A program made the translations under genes and the position numbers. From NCBI GenBank assembly GCA_963803165.1, contig CAWDLK010000003.1:1-64000 (forward strand): a stretch of DNA of 64,000 nt, given 5' to 3'. Position 1 is the stretch's first letter; each line of letters opens with the position of its first letter. Under the pieces are notes generated by a model. That model was not told the DNA's origin. It saw only the letters and a program-made list of their open reading frames with translations, and did no database searches. The DNA comes from Changshengia sp963803165. Its GTDB lineage: Bacteria; Chloroflexota; Dormibacteria; Aeolococcales; Aeolococcaceae. This document shows, in pieces, positions 1 through 7,662 of the stretch.

Positions 1-14
1 GAGCCTCGCCAAGC

Positions 15-632
15 TCAGGGGGCGAGATCGGCGTCCAGACTGCGGCGCCCGGCGAGGGCGCGGGCGATGGTCAGCTCGTCCGCGTACTGGAGGTCGGCCC
101 CGGCGGGGAGGCCGTGGGCGAGGCGGGTGAGCCGGACACCCGAGCCGGAGAGGCGCTCGGCCAGGTAGTGGGAGGTGGCCTCCCCCTCCACGTCGGGGTC
201 GGTGGCCAGCACCACCTCCACCACCTCGCCGCCGCGCACGCGGGCCTCCAGCTCGGCGACCCGGAGCTGGTCGGGGCCCACCCCCTCGATCGGCGAGAGC
301 GCGCCGCCCAGGACGTGGTAGAGGCCGTGGAACCCACCGCTCCGCTCCACCGCCAGCACGTCGAGGGCGTCCTCCACCACGCAGATAACGGAGGCGTCGC
401 GGGTCGCGCTCCGGCAGATGCCGCAGAGGTCCCGGTCGGCGATGAAGAAGCAGCGAGAGCAGGTCCGCACCGCCGCGCGCAGCTCGGCCAGCGCCGCGGC
501 CAGCCGGGCCACCTGCGCGGGGTCGCTGCGCAGGCAGTAGAAGGTCAGCCGCTGGGCCGTCTTGGGGCCGATCCCGGGCAACCGGCCGAACTCGGCGGCC
601 AGGCGCTCGACCGGCTCGGGGATCAGCGACAC
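15..632 (-). CDS. recR: Recombination mediator protein RecR
   Basis: RecR works with RecF and RecO to load RecA at single-strand gaps. The 205-residue protein has the expected length and layout: a helix-hairpin-helix segment at residues 20-29 (GIGPKTAQRL), a four-cysteine zinc site (C58, C61, C70, C73), and a Toprim domain with its acidic start at VVEDALD (about 85-91) followed by HVLGGALSPIEGVGPDQL. It follows ybaB by 5 nt and closes a dnaX-ybaB-recR operon, an arrangement found in many bacteria. The stop codon lies 14 nt from the window edge. Confidence 0.97.
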   Translation of the reverse strand: MSLIPEPVERLAAEFGRLPGIGPKTAQRLTFYCLRSDPAQVARLAAALAELRAAVRTCSRCFFIADRDLCGICRSATRDASVICVVEDALDVLAVERSGGFHGLYHVLGGALSPIEGVGPDQLRVAELEARVRGGEVVEVVLATDPDVEGEATSHYLAERLSGSGVRLTRLAHGLPAGADLQYADELTIARALAGRRSLDADLAP

Positions 633-637
633 GCCGG

Positions 638-946
638 TCAGATCAGGCCGGGCGGCAGGTTGAGACCGGCGGTCAGCTGTCCCATCTGCTTGGAGGCCAG
701 CTCGCGCGACTGATCGAGGGCCGCGTTGACCGCTGCCAGCACCAGGTCGCTGAGCAGCTCCGGCCCCTCCTCCATCACCTCGGGCTGGATGGCGACGCTC
801 TGCACCTGCTGGTGACCGTCGGCGACCACCGTCACCGCTCCACCCCCGGCGGTGCCGGTGACGGTCATGGCGCCCAGCTCCTCCTGCATGCGCGCCATGC
901 GCGCCTGCATCTGCTGGATCTGCTTGAGCATGTTGGGGTTGTTCAC
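638..946 (-). CDS. ybaB: YbaB/EbfC family nucleoid-associated protein
   Basis: A 102-residue small DNA-binding protein of the YbaB/EbfC family, which acts as a dimer. The N-terminal half is a methionine- and glutamine-rich helix (MLKQIQQMQARMARMQEELG), followed by a short beta region with the family signature around GGGAVTVVADGHQQVQSVAI and a C-terminal helical part. It sits between dnaX (58 nt upstream) and recR (5 nt downstream) on the same strand, its classic place. The start was chosen to give the usual family length. Confidence 0.95.
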   Translation of the reverse strand: MNNPNMLKQIQQMQARMARMQEELGAMTVTGTAGGGAVTVVADGHQQVQSVAIQPEVMEEGPELLSDLVLAAVNAALDQSRELASKQMGQLTAGLNLPPGLI

Positions 947-1004
947 GCAGCTCCCCCGGTGATGGACATCCGCCGCAGTCTACGACGGGTCACGCGGCCG
1001 GGGC

Positions 1005-2927
1005 CTAACTCTCGGCCACCGGGTCGTGGGCGTGGTCCACCAGCCGGGTCGAGGTGATCCGGCTGCCCGCGAAGGTCGCGACCACCGCATCGGTGAGGTC
1101 GGCTCCGGCATCGACCGCGCCGGCGCTGGCCGCCGGAGCCTCGCCGCAGAACTCGACGCTCACCTCGCGCGGACCGCCCGCGACGGCCGCCACCGCGTCG
1201 ACCAGGACCGGCCGCTTGGCCGGGTTGCCCAGCTGCTTGAGGTGGAAGTCGTAAGGTGCCCCGACCACCAGGCGATCCGCACCCGCCTCGAGCGGGCGGC
1301 AGCCGCGCAGCACCCCGGCGAACACCTTGTCACGGCGGTTGACGGCGTCGATGAGCGCCGGCCAGGCGCGCTGCCAGGCGTCGAGGGAGACGAGAGCCTC
1401 CGGGGAGGCGGTGCCACCACCGCCCGGCGCGGGATCCGCCGCCTCTCCCGCGACGGCGGCAGGCGCGGCAGGAGCCGCGGGTGCGCCCCCGGCGACGGAG
1501 GGAGCCGCCCCCGCCGGGTCGGCCCCGGACGAGGCGGCGGAGGCCGGAGCGGGCGCAGCGGAGCCCGGGGCCGGTGACCCCGGGGCCCCCCACGAATCCG
1601 GGTCGGGGACGGTGGCGGCCACCCGCGCCGGCGCCGGCCCCGGATCGCCCGCCGGGTGCGGCGCGGTCCGCTGCCCCTCGGTGCCGGGGGCGCTCGCGCC
1701 CGGCCGGTGCGCATGGCGAGCCGGCGGCTCGCCGGCCCGCGTCGGGGGCCCGCCCGGTGCCGCGCCGCCGCGGGCCGGGGCCGGGCCGCGCCGCTCCACG
1801 TCCTCCAGGCGCAGCTCGAGGGCGTCGAGACGCTCCGCCTCGCTGCCCGACAGCCCGCCGCGGCAGAGGCGGAGCACGCAGGCCTCCACCTGGAGCCGGG
1901 CGTCCACGGGCTGACGCAGCTCCAGCTCGGTGTCCCCCATCTCCTCGAGCACCCGCAGCCAGAAACCGTCCGGTTCGCGGGTCGCCAGCCGGCGGCAGAG
2001 GTCCTCCTCGTCGGCGTCGAGCCGCGCCCCCTCGGGGAAGCCGACCGCGACCATCTCGGCCGCGCGGGCGAGCCGGGCGCACTCGCGGAGCAGCTGGCGG
2101 GGATCGGCGCCGGCGTCGAAGGCGACGGCCGCCGCCCGCAGCGCGGCCGCGGCATCCCTCCCCGCCAGCGCCTCCAGCAGGTCGCGGACCACGTCCGGGT
2201 GGGCCAGGCCGAGGGCCCGGCGGCAGGTGTCGAGGGTCACCGGCCGGTCGCCGGTGGCGAGGCACTGGTCGAGGAGCGAGAGGCCGTCCCGGACGCTGCC
2301 CTGCGCCGCCCGGGCGATCATCCGCGCCGCCGCCGGCTCGATCTCCACGCCCTCGGCCTCGGCGATGCCGCGCAGGTGGGCGTCGATCCGCTCCCCGGAG
2401 ACCCGCCCGAAGTCGAAGCGCTGGACCCGCGAGCGGACGGTGTCGGGGACCTTGTGGGGCTCGGTGGTGCAGAGGATGAAGAGGACGTGCGGGGGCGGCT
2501 CCTCGAGCGTCTTGAGGAACGCGTTCCACGCCTCGGAGGTCAGCATGTGGGCCTCGTCGATGATGTAGACCTTGGAGCGGAGCCGCGCCGGGAGGTAGCG
2601 GACCCGCTCGCGGAGATCCCGCATCTCGTCGATCCCGCGGTTGCTCGCGGCGTCGATCTCGAGGACGTCCACCGCCGACCCGTCGAGGATCTCAAGGCAC
2701 GCCGAGCAGCGGTTGCAGGGCTCGCCACCCGCCGGCTCGAGGCAGTTGACGGCGCGCGCGAGGATGCGCGCGGTCGAGGTCTTGCCGGTCCCCCGGATGC
2801 CCGCGAAGAGGTAGGCGTGGGCCAGCCGCCCGGTGCGGAGCTCGTTGCCGAGGGTGCGCACGATGTGGTCCTGGCCGATCAGGTCGGCGAGGACCGCCGA
2901 CCGGTACTTGCGGTAGAGGGCGGTCAC
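1005..2927 (-). CDS. dnaX: DNA polymerase III subunit gamma/tau
   Basis: Clamp-loader ATPase of the replicative polymerase. Of 640 residues, the first ~365 are the AAA+ module: Walker A GIRGTGKT at 43-50, zinc-binding cysteines C62, C71, C74 and C77, Walker B with DEAH at 124-127, and an SRC-type arginine finger in TVRSRVQRF. Residues ~375-505 are an Ala/Pro/Gly-rich linker, and a small C-terminal domain follows. The start is GTG, and a TATCGT hexamer lies 8 nt before it with no ribosome-binding site, suggesting a leaderless mRNA. It heads the dnaX-ybaB-recR operon. I see no obvious slippery heptamer for a separate gamma form, but did not search exhaustively. Confidence 0.97.
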   Translation of the reverse strand: MTALYRKYRSAVLADLIGQDHIVRTLGNELRTGRLAHAYLFAGIRGTGKTSTARILARAVNCLEPAGGEPCNRCSACLEILDGSAVDVLEIDAASNRGIDEMRDLRERVRYLPARLRSKVYIIDEAHMLTSEAWNAFLKTLEEPPPHVLFILCTTEPHKVPDTVRSRVQRFDFGRVSGERIDAHLRGIAEAEGVEIEPAAARMIARAAQGSVRDGLSLLDQCLATGDRPVTLDTCRRALGLAHPDVVRDLLEALAGRDAAAALRAAAVAFDAGADPRQLLRECARLARAAEMVAVGFPEGARLDADEEDLCRRLATREPDGFWLRVLEEMGDTELELRQPVDARLQVEACVLRLCRGGLSGSEAERLDALELRLEDVERRGPAPARGGAAPGGPPTRAGEPPARHAHRPGASAPGTEGQRTAPHPAGDPGPAPARVAATVPDPDSWGAPGSPAPGSAAPAPASAASSGADPAGAAPSVAGGAPAAPAAPAAVAGEAADPAPGGGGTASPEALVSLDAWQRAWPALIDAVNRRDKVFAGVLRGCRPLEAGADRLVVGAPYDFHLKQLGNPAKRPVLVDAVAAVAGGPREVSVEFCGEAPAASAGAVDAGADLTDAVVATFAGSRITSTRLVDHAHDPVAES

Positions 2928-2935
2928 GTCCGCCG

Positions 2936-2941
2936 ACGATA
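2936..2941 (-). promoter_or_regulatory. -10 box TATCGT for leaderless dnaX
   Basis: TATCGT on the minus strand ends 8 nt before the dnaX GTG, so transcription should begin at or within a base or two of the start codon. No TTGACA-like -35 is evident. Confidence 0.5.
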
Positions 2942-3013
2942 GCGGACCCGCCCCGCCGGCTGGGTGGCGCCCACCGGGCTCGCGCCTCGGGCTGGCGCCG
3001 GGGGCGGCCCCGG

Positions 3014-3019
3014 TAGACT
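3014..3019 (+). promoter_or_regulatory. -10 box TAGACT for leaderless membrane-protein gene
   Basis: TAGACT is followed by 6 nt and then the GTG start at 3026. It is divergent from the dnaX promoter, with the two hexamers about 72 bp apart. Confidence 0.45.
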
Positions 3020-3025
3020 CGGCTG

Positions 3026-3535
3026 GTGCTCGCGGCCTCCTCCAGCCAGACCGAGACGGCGGTCATCTCCCTCGCCGTCACCCTGGGGGTCCTCGCCTGG
3101 CTCCTCTACCGCCAGCGTCAGGTCCGGCTCTTCCGCCCCAATCTCGGCCTCCCCGCGATCCTCATCATCGGCGGCATCGCGGTGCTGACCGGCGGGGGCT
3201 CGAGCGGCCTGGGGTCGACGGGGCGCGACCTCGTCCTGGGCGCCCTGCTGCTGGGCGACGCCGCCGGGCTGGGGGCCGTGCGAGCCTGGACGGTGCAGCT
3301 GTGGCGCTCGGGGAACGCCGTGTACCGGCAGGGCAGCTGGTGGACGATGGGCCTCTGGGTGGTGGGGATCGGCATCCACGCGGCGGTCGGGGCCGCCGCC
3401 GGCATCAGCGACAACACCCTCCTCCTCTACCTCGGAGTGACCCTGGCCGCCCAGCAGCTGGTGCTCCAGGCGAGGGTGGGCGACCCGTACCGGCTCCCCG
3501 AGCGGTCGATGCTCGGCACCGCCGACCAGGGGTAG
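3026..3535 (+). CDS. Small integral membrane protein, CcdC/DUF1453-like
   Basis: A 169-residue protein with about four hydrophobic segments (roughly residues 12-27, 43-58, 70-86 and 108-145). A basic loop reading YRQRQVRLFRPN after the first helix resembles the DUF1453/CcdC group of small membrane proteins, but I assign only a tentative family. No catalytic motif is seen. The GTG start is set by a TAGACT box 6 nt upstream. It is divergent from dnaX and faces the minus-strand SRP RNA gene 3' end, so it is probably monocistronic. Confidence 0.7.
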   Translation: MLAASSSQTETAVISLAVTLGVLAWLLYRQRQVRLFRPNLGLPAILIIGGIAVLTGGGSSGLGSTGRDLVLGALLLGDAAGLGAVRAWTVQLWRSGNAVYRQGSWWTMGLWVVGIGIHAAVGAAAGISDNTLLLYLGVTLAAQQLVLQARVGDPYRLPERSMLGTADQG

Positions 3536-3656
3536 CCGGCAGTCCGACCCACCCCGACCGGGGCGGCTGAGGGCTCCCCACCCGGCCCGCGGCGGGCGGA
3601 GGCCGGGCCCCTCTCGAGGTGGTGGGGCCCCGCGCCCCCTGCGGCGAGTGGAGGTA

Positions 3657-3923
3657 GTCGCGCACCCCACGTCGTTGGCACGCCTCCGGCGCTCACCCGG
3701 TCTCCCGGCTCAGGCCAGATTGGCTGCGGCACCCCCGGGGAACCGCTTAGCGCTGCTTCCTTCCGGACCTGACGCGGTTCACGGGCCCGGGCTGCGCAGG
3801 ACCCAGCCATCAACGCCGGAGAGGTCGGAGCGGACCCGGCGACGCGCCCCCTCGGTGGGGAATTCGACCCCGCTATAGCGGATTGCGGGTACAGGGCACC
3901 GCTGACTCCCCGTCTAGCGCGAC
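3657..3923 (-). ncRNA. ffs: Signal recognition particle RNA, large bacterial type with Alu domain
   Basis: On the minus strand the RNA begins GUCGCGCUAGACGGGGAG and ends with GCGCGAC, which closes the first stem. Near the 5' end are the Alu-domain signatures of large bacterial SRP RNA (GGUGCCCUGUACCCGC and GGGGUCGAAUUCCCC). The S-domain apical motif GUCAGGUCCGGAAGGAAGCAG, which binds Ffh, is at about 3743-3775. The ~267-nt length marks the Bacillus/Chloroflexota-type RNA rather than the short 4.5S form. A TACAAT box lies 7 nt before the 5' end, which independently supports that boundary. Confidence 0.95.
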
Positions 3924-3930
3924 CGTGGCC

Positions 3931-3936
3931 ATTGTA
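3931..3936 (-). promoter_or_regulatory. -10 box TACAAT of the SRP RNA gene
   Basis: TACAAT sits 7 nt upstream of the folded 5' end of the SRP RNA. Because the RNA end is fixed by base pairing, this gives the best local calibration of hexamer-to-start spacing. Confidence 0.65.
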
Positions 3937-3969
3937 CCGGCCGGCGGACCCCGGCGACACCCGCCGATC

Positions 3970-4620
3970 TCAGTCCTCCGCCCGCGCGTCCTCCTCGGCG
4001 GCCACCAGCTCCGGCTCGGACCCCTTCAGCAGCCGCTCGATGTTCTCACGGTGGCGCAGCACCACCACGGCGACCGCGGGGAGCACGAACGAGATGGGCA
4101 CCGGGTCGCGGCGGCGCGCCGAGACCACGACGCCGGTGAGCAGCCCCGCGACCCCCCCGGTGAGGGAGAGCACCGACATCCGCCGGGAGACCGCGAGAGC
4201 TCCCGCCCCGGTCACCAGCGCCGCGATGGCCGCCTCCGGGCAGACGACGAGGGCCGCGCCGAAGGTGGTCGCCGAGCTCTTGCCGCCCCGGAAGCGCACG
4301 AAGGCCGGCCACGAATGCCCGACCACCGCGCCCAGCCCGGCTGCCGCCGCCCCTCCCCGGCCTCCGCCCACCATCGAGCCGAGCTTGGCCGCGACCGCCC
4401 CCTTGGAGATGTCGAGGCCGAGGGTCACCAGGGCCGGGCCCCGGCCGGCGGTGCGGAGGACGTTGGTCATCCCCATGCTGTGGCTGCCGTGGTCGCGCAC
4501 GTCGATGCCGCGGCTGAGCCGCCCCACCACGACCCCCGAGGGCAGCGAGCCGACCAGGTAGCCGAGGGCGCCGGCGACGGCGACCCGAACCATGCGCATC
4601 ATCGGCAGGGAGTCTGCCAC
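3970..4620 (-). CDS. plsY: Glycerol-3-phosphate acyltransferase PlsY
   Basis: Membrane enzyme that transfers an acyl group from acyl-phosphate to glycerol-3-phosphate, the first step of phospholipid synthesis. The three PlsY motifs are present in 216 residues: GSLPSG near 24-29; the D-x-R-x2-GS-x3-GMTNVLRTAG block near 41-60; and GHSWPAFVRFRGGK near 100-114, followed by VLRHRENIERLLKGSE at the C-terminus. The third position after GGK is usually Val in GGKxVAT, but here the run is GGKSSAT. The gene lies 19 nt downstream of nuoN on the same strand and is probably co-transcribed. Several in-frame starts are possible; the GTG at 4620 is the longest. Confidence 0.93.
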   Translation of the reverse strand: MADSLPMMRMVRVAVAGALGYLVGSLPSGVVVGRLSRGIDVRDHGSHSMGMTNVLRTAGRGPALVTLGLDISKGAVAAKLGSMVGGGRGGAAAAGLGAVVGHSWPAFVRFRGGKSSATTFGAALVVCPEAAIAALVTGAGALAVSRRMSVLSLTGGVAGLLTGVVVSARRRDPVPISFVLPAVAVVVLRHRENIERLLKGSEPELVAAEEDARAED

Positions 4621-4639
4621 GAACCGTGGGCCCGGCTCG

Positions 4640-6121
4640 TCAGCGCAGCGCCGACGCGGCTCCGTTGGCCGCGAAGAGCAGCGGGCCGGCCAGGACGAAG
4701 GCCACGATCCCGAAGACCACGCACGCCGCGCCCACCAGGCCGGGCAGCCAGGGAGCCGACGAGGCGACCGCGGGCTGGTCGTCGTCCTCGACGAGCACCG
4801 CGGCGATCCATCGGAGCACCGGCACCGCGTAGATCACCGAGGCGACGACGGCCGCCACCGCCACCCACGCGTAGCCGACCGCGACCGCCGTCTCGGCGAT
4901 GAGGATGCGGGCGACCATCCCGGCCAGCGGGGGGAGCCCGGCCATCCCGGCCAGGCCCAGGGCGAGCAGCGCCGCGGTCAGGGGAGAGCGCCGTCCCAGG
5001 CCGCGGATGTCGTCGATGCCGGTGCCGATCCCGTCCGCCTCGAGCCTCGCCACCGCCTGGAAGCTCACCTGGAGGGCCAGGACAAAGACGAGGAGACCGA
5101 AGAGGAGGGCGATGACGCCCCCGGCGGAGATGAAATCGAGCCCGAGGCCGCTGCCGACGAGCGCGGTGAGCAGCAGGCCACCCTGGAGGCAGGCGCCGAG
5201 CGCGATGAGGCGGCGGACGTTGCCGGCGACCAGGCTGAGGATCGCCGGATAGAGGCAGGCGGCGCTGGCGAGCACGGCCGCGAGCACGACCCAGGGGCGC
5301 AGGCTCGAGCTGAAACCGCTCACCATCACCCGGACGAGGGCGATCCCGCCGGCGACGGCGGCGAGGCTGATCACCGCGCCGGCCACCGCCCCGCTGCTCG
5401 CCGCGGCCACCTGCAGCAGCCAGCGGTGGAGCGGCGGAGCCCCGACCAGGAAGGCCAGCCCGAGCAGGGTGAGTGCCAGCCCCAGCCCCTCGAGCGGCGC
5501 GGCATGGACAAACTGGTCGCGGGTGGCGGCGAGGTCGGTGGTCCCGGTGGCGCCGTAGATGATGGCCAGACCGTAGAGGAGGAGCGCCAGCGCCACCCCC
5601 GCAGCGGTGAGCGCCTGGAAGGCCGCCTCACCGGGAGGCTCGGCGGTCTTCTCGAGCGCCACCATGCCGATCAGGCTGACGACGAGGAGGCCGAGCCCGA
5701 CCACCAGCATCGCCATCTCCCACTGGACGGCGATCACGGTCCCGGCGGCGGTCGCGGTGAGCACCAGCGCCTGGTACGCGGGCATCCGCGGCCCGAGCCG
5801 CGCCGCCGCGGCGCCGCTGGTGAGGGTGGCGAGGAGACCGGCTCCGCACAGCAGCAGCACCGCGTAGGCGTCGAACCGATCGGCGACCACGGCTCCCGCG
5901 TAGGCGATCAGGCCGACGCCCTCGGTGTGCCCCAGCGCGTGGAAGGTGATCAGGGCGGCGATCGCGGCCCCGGCCAGGGCGATGGAGCCGAGCCACCGGT
6001 GGAAGGACGGCGGCAGGCCGGGGCGAAGCCAGCCCAGCAGCGCGACCACGCCCGCCAGGACCACGAGCATCGCGGTCGGCAGCATGGTGGCGAAGACGGC
6101 GGTCCCGTTCGGGTTGACCAT
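4640..6121 (-). CDS. nuoN: Complex I membrane subunit NuoN-like (divergent)
   Basis: A 493-residue antiporter-like (Mrp/NuoL-M-N) membrane protein with about 13-14 hydrophobic segments. The region LLYGLAIIYGATGTTDLA matches NuoN closely. The TM5 glutamate (E133 in E. coli, GLELLS) is glycine here (GLGLLV), the lysine before the PxHxW loop (K217) is valine (FLVGAPPLHRW), the TM8 lysine (K247) is missing, and AALKYF reads AAFQAL. Fold retained and proton-channel residues lost is what I see; loss of pumping is inference. Its ATG shares one base with the nuoM stop (TGATG). Confidence 0.85.
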   Translation of the reverse strand: MVNPNGTAVFATMLPTAMLVVLAGVVALLGWLRPGLPPSFHRWLGSIALAGAAIAALITFHALGHTEGVGLIAYAGAVVADRFDAYAVLLLCGAGLLATLTSGAAAARLGPRMPAYQALVLTATAAGTVIAVQWEMAMLVVGLGLLVVSLIGMVALEKTAEPPGEAAFQALTAAGVALALLLYGLAIIYGATGTTDLAATRDQFVHAAPLEGLGLALTLLGLAFLVGAPPLHRWLLQVAAASSGAVAGAVISLAAVAGGIALVRVMVSGFSSSLRPWVVLAAVLASAACLYPAILSLVAGNVRRLIALGACLQGGLLLTALVGSGLGLDFISAGGVIALLFGLLVFVLALQVSFQAVARLEADGIGTGIDDIRGLGRRSPLTAALLALGLAGMAGLPPLAGMVARILIAETAVAVGYAWVAVAAVVASVIYAVPVLRWIAAVLVEDDDQPAVASSAPWLPGLVGAACVVFGIVAFVLAGPLLFAANGAASALR

Positions 6122-7662
6122 CAGCCCGCCGTCCCCGGGAAGAGGATGTATCCGGCGCCGTTCTCGAAGAGCCCCGCGAAGTGGCCGGGCAGGACTCCCA
6201 CGAGCACGATCGCGGCGACCAGGATGCCCAGGTAGGTCAGCTCCAGTGGACCGATGTCACGGACCCGCTCGAAGGTCTCGCGGGAGGCCCCGAAGAAGAT
6301 CCGCTGCACCGTCCAGAGGAGCACGCCGCCGACGAGCAGCGTCGCCGCCAGCACCACCGCGGTCGCCCACCGGTGGGCGGGGAACGACCCGGTGAAGATG
6401 AGGAAGTCGCCGCTGAAGCCGGCGAGCAGGGGCAGGCCGGCCGCGGTGAGCGTGGCCAGCACCCAGAACGCGCAGAGGTAGGGCGCCTGCCAGGCCAGCC
6501 CGCCCAGCTGCGAGATGCGCACCCGGCGGGTCCGCTCGTGCACGGCCGAGACCAGCAGCATCAGCACCGTCATCACCAGACCGCGCGCGATGAGCAGGAA
6601 CATGATCCCGGTGACGGCCACGGAGCTGTGGCCGGCGACCCCGAGCAGCACCACCCCCATCATCACCGTGCCGACGTGCCCGACCTGCCGGCGGAGGTCG
6701 TCGGCGCGGAGGGCGGCCAGGCCCGCCCAGATCACCGTCGCCACCGCCACGGCGGCGAAGAGGAGCGAGAAGTGGGGCCCCACCGTGGGGAAGAAACCCA
6801 TCGCGACGTGGAGCAGGACGTAGGCCCCGAGGCTGGGCACGACGGTGGCGAAGACGGCCGCCAGAACGCCGGTGCTGTCCTCCTCGAGATCGAGGAGGGC
6901 ACCGTGGAAGGGGACGATGGCCATGGTCAGCAGGGCTGCCCCCGCGACCATCCAGAAGACGACGCCCTGGCCGTCACCGTGCAGGAGGACGGGGACGTCC
7001 CCCATGTCAAAGAAGTGAACCCCGGCCTGGAAGGCCATCAGGATCGCGGCGAGCGCGAGCAGACCCCATGAGACCAGCAGCCCGGCCGCGTAGCGGTCGG
7101 CGATCCCGGCGTGCTGCCCGCGGCCGAAGGCGCGGATCAGCAGGTAGACGGGGATGACCGGCAGGGCCCAGAAGAAGAGGAAGAGGATCCACTGGTAGGA
7201 GCAGAGCACCCCCATCGCGGCCGTCTCCATGGTGAGCAGGGAGACGGTGAGGAGCTTGACGTGCCGGTCGTTCCGCCAGGCCGCGAGCGCGGCGCAGAAG
7301 AACACCACGCCGAAGAGCGTCACCAGCGCGACGCCCATGCCGTCGAGGTCGAGGTGGTAGCTCGCCTGGATCGGGAAGTTGAGGATCCACTGGTGCCGTT
7401 CCACCAGGTCGCCGCCGGGGAATCCGCCGCTGCCCAGCGCGACGTCGGCGATCTGGCTCTCCAGCGCCCACACCGCGAAGAAGAGGGCGGCTCCGGCGCC
7501 GGAGGCACCCAGCGACTTGATCCGCGAGCGCTGCTCGTGGGTCGTGTCGGGCATCACCAGGGCCACCAGGGCGAAGATCAGCGCGATCCACACCAGGCAC
7601 GTGCAGATGATGGTGGGGAAGGTCGCCCCGGTGGTGGTGGACGTCTGGGCCAGGAAGCTCAT
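6121..7662 (-). CDS. nuoM: Complex I membrane subunit NuoM-like (divergent)
   Basis: A 513-residue antiporter-like subunit. Conserved landmarks align with NuoM: the LFFFW segment, VPFHG, FSGDFLIFTGSF and IFFGAS. The TM5 glutamate (E144 of E. coli, FFWE) is alanine (FFWA), the TM7 lysine (K234) is not lysine (LTMAIVPFHG), the TM8 lysine (K265) is missing (PSLGAYVLL), and the C-terminal channel glutamate is aspartate (SGDF). The ATG at 7662 overlaps the nuoL stop as ATGA, which fixes the start despite a longer open frame upstream. Confidence 0.85.
   Translation of the reverse strand: MSFLAQTSTTTGATFPTIICTCLVWIALIFALVALVMPDTTHEQRSRIKSLGASGAGAALFFAVWALESQIADVALGSGGFPGGDLVERHQWILNFPIQASYHLDLDGMGVALVTLFGVVFFCAALAAWRNDRHVKLLTVSLLTMETAAMGVLCSYQWILFLFFWALPVIPVYLLIRAFGRGQHAGIADRYAAGLLVSWGLLALAAILMAFQAGVHFFDMGDVPVLLHGDGQGVVFWMVAGAALLTMAIVPFHGALLDLEEDSTGVLAAVFATVVPSLGAYVLLHVAMGFFPTVGPHFSLLFAAVAVATVIWAGLAALRADDLRRQVGHVGTVMMGVVLLGVAGHSSVAVTGIMFLLIARGLVMTVLMLLVSAVHERTRRVRISQLGGLAWQAPYLCAFWVLATLTAAGLPLLAGFSGDFLIFTGSFPAHRWATAVVLAATLLVGGVLLWTVQRIFFGASRETFERVRDIGPLELTYLGILVAAIVLVGVLPGHFAGLFENGAGYILFPGTAG

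Noticed and set aside
1656..2942. Open frame of 428 codons antisense to dnaX
   Set aside because: It mirrors the conserved AAA+ region of dnaX and has no recognisable product.
4592..6235. Open frame of 547 codons antisense to nuoN
   Set aside because: A hydrophilic Asp/Glu/His/Arg-rich mirror of a membrane protein gene, a common artefact at this G+C content.
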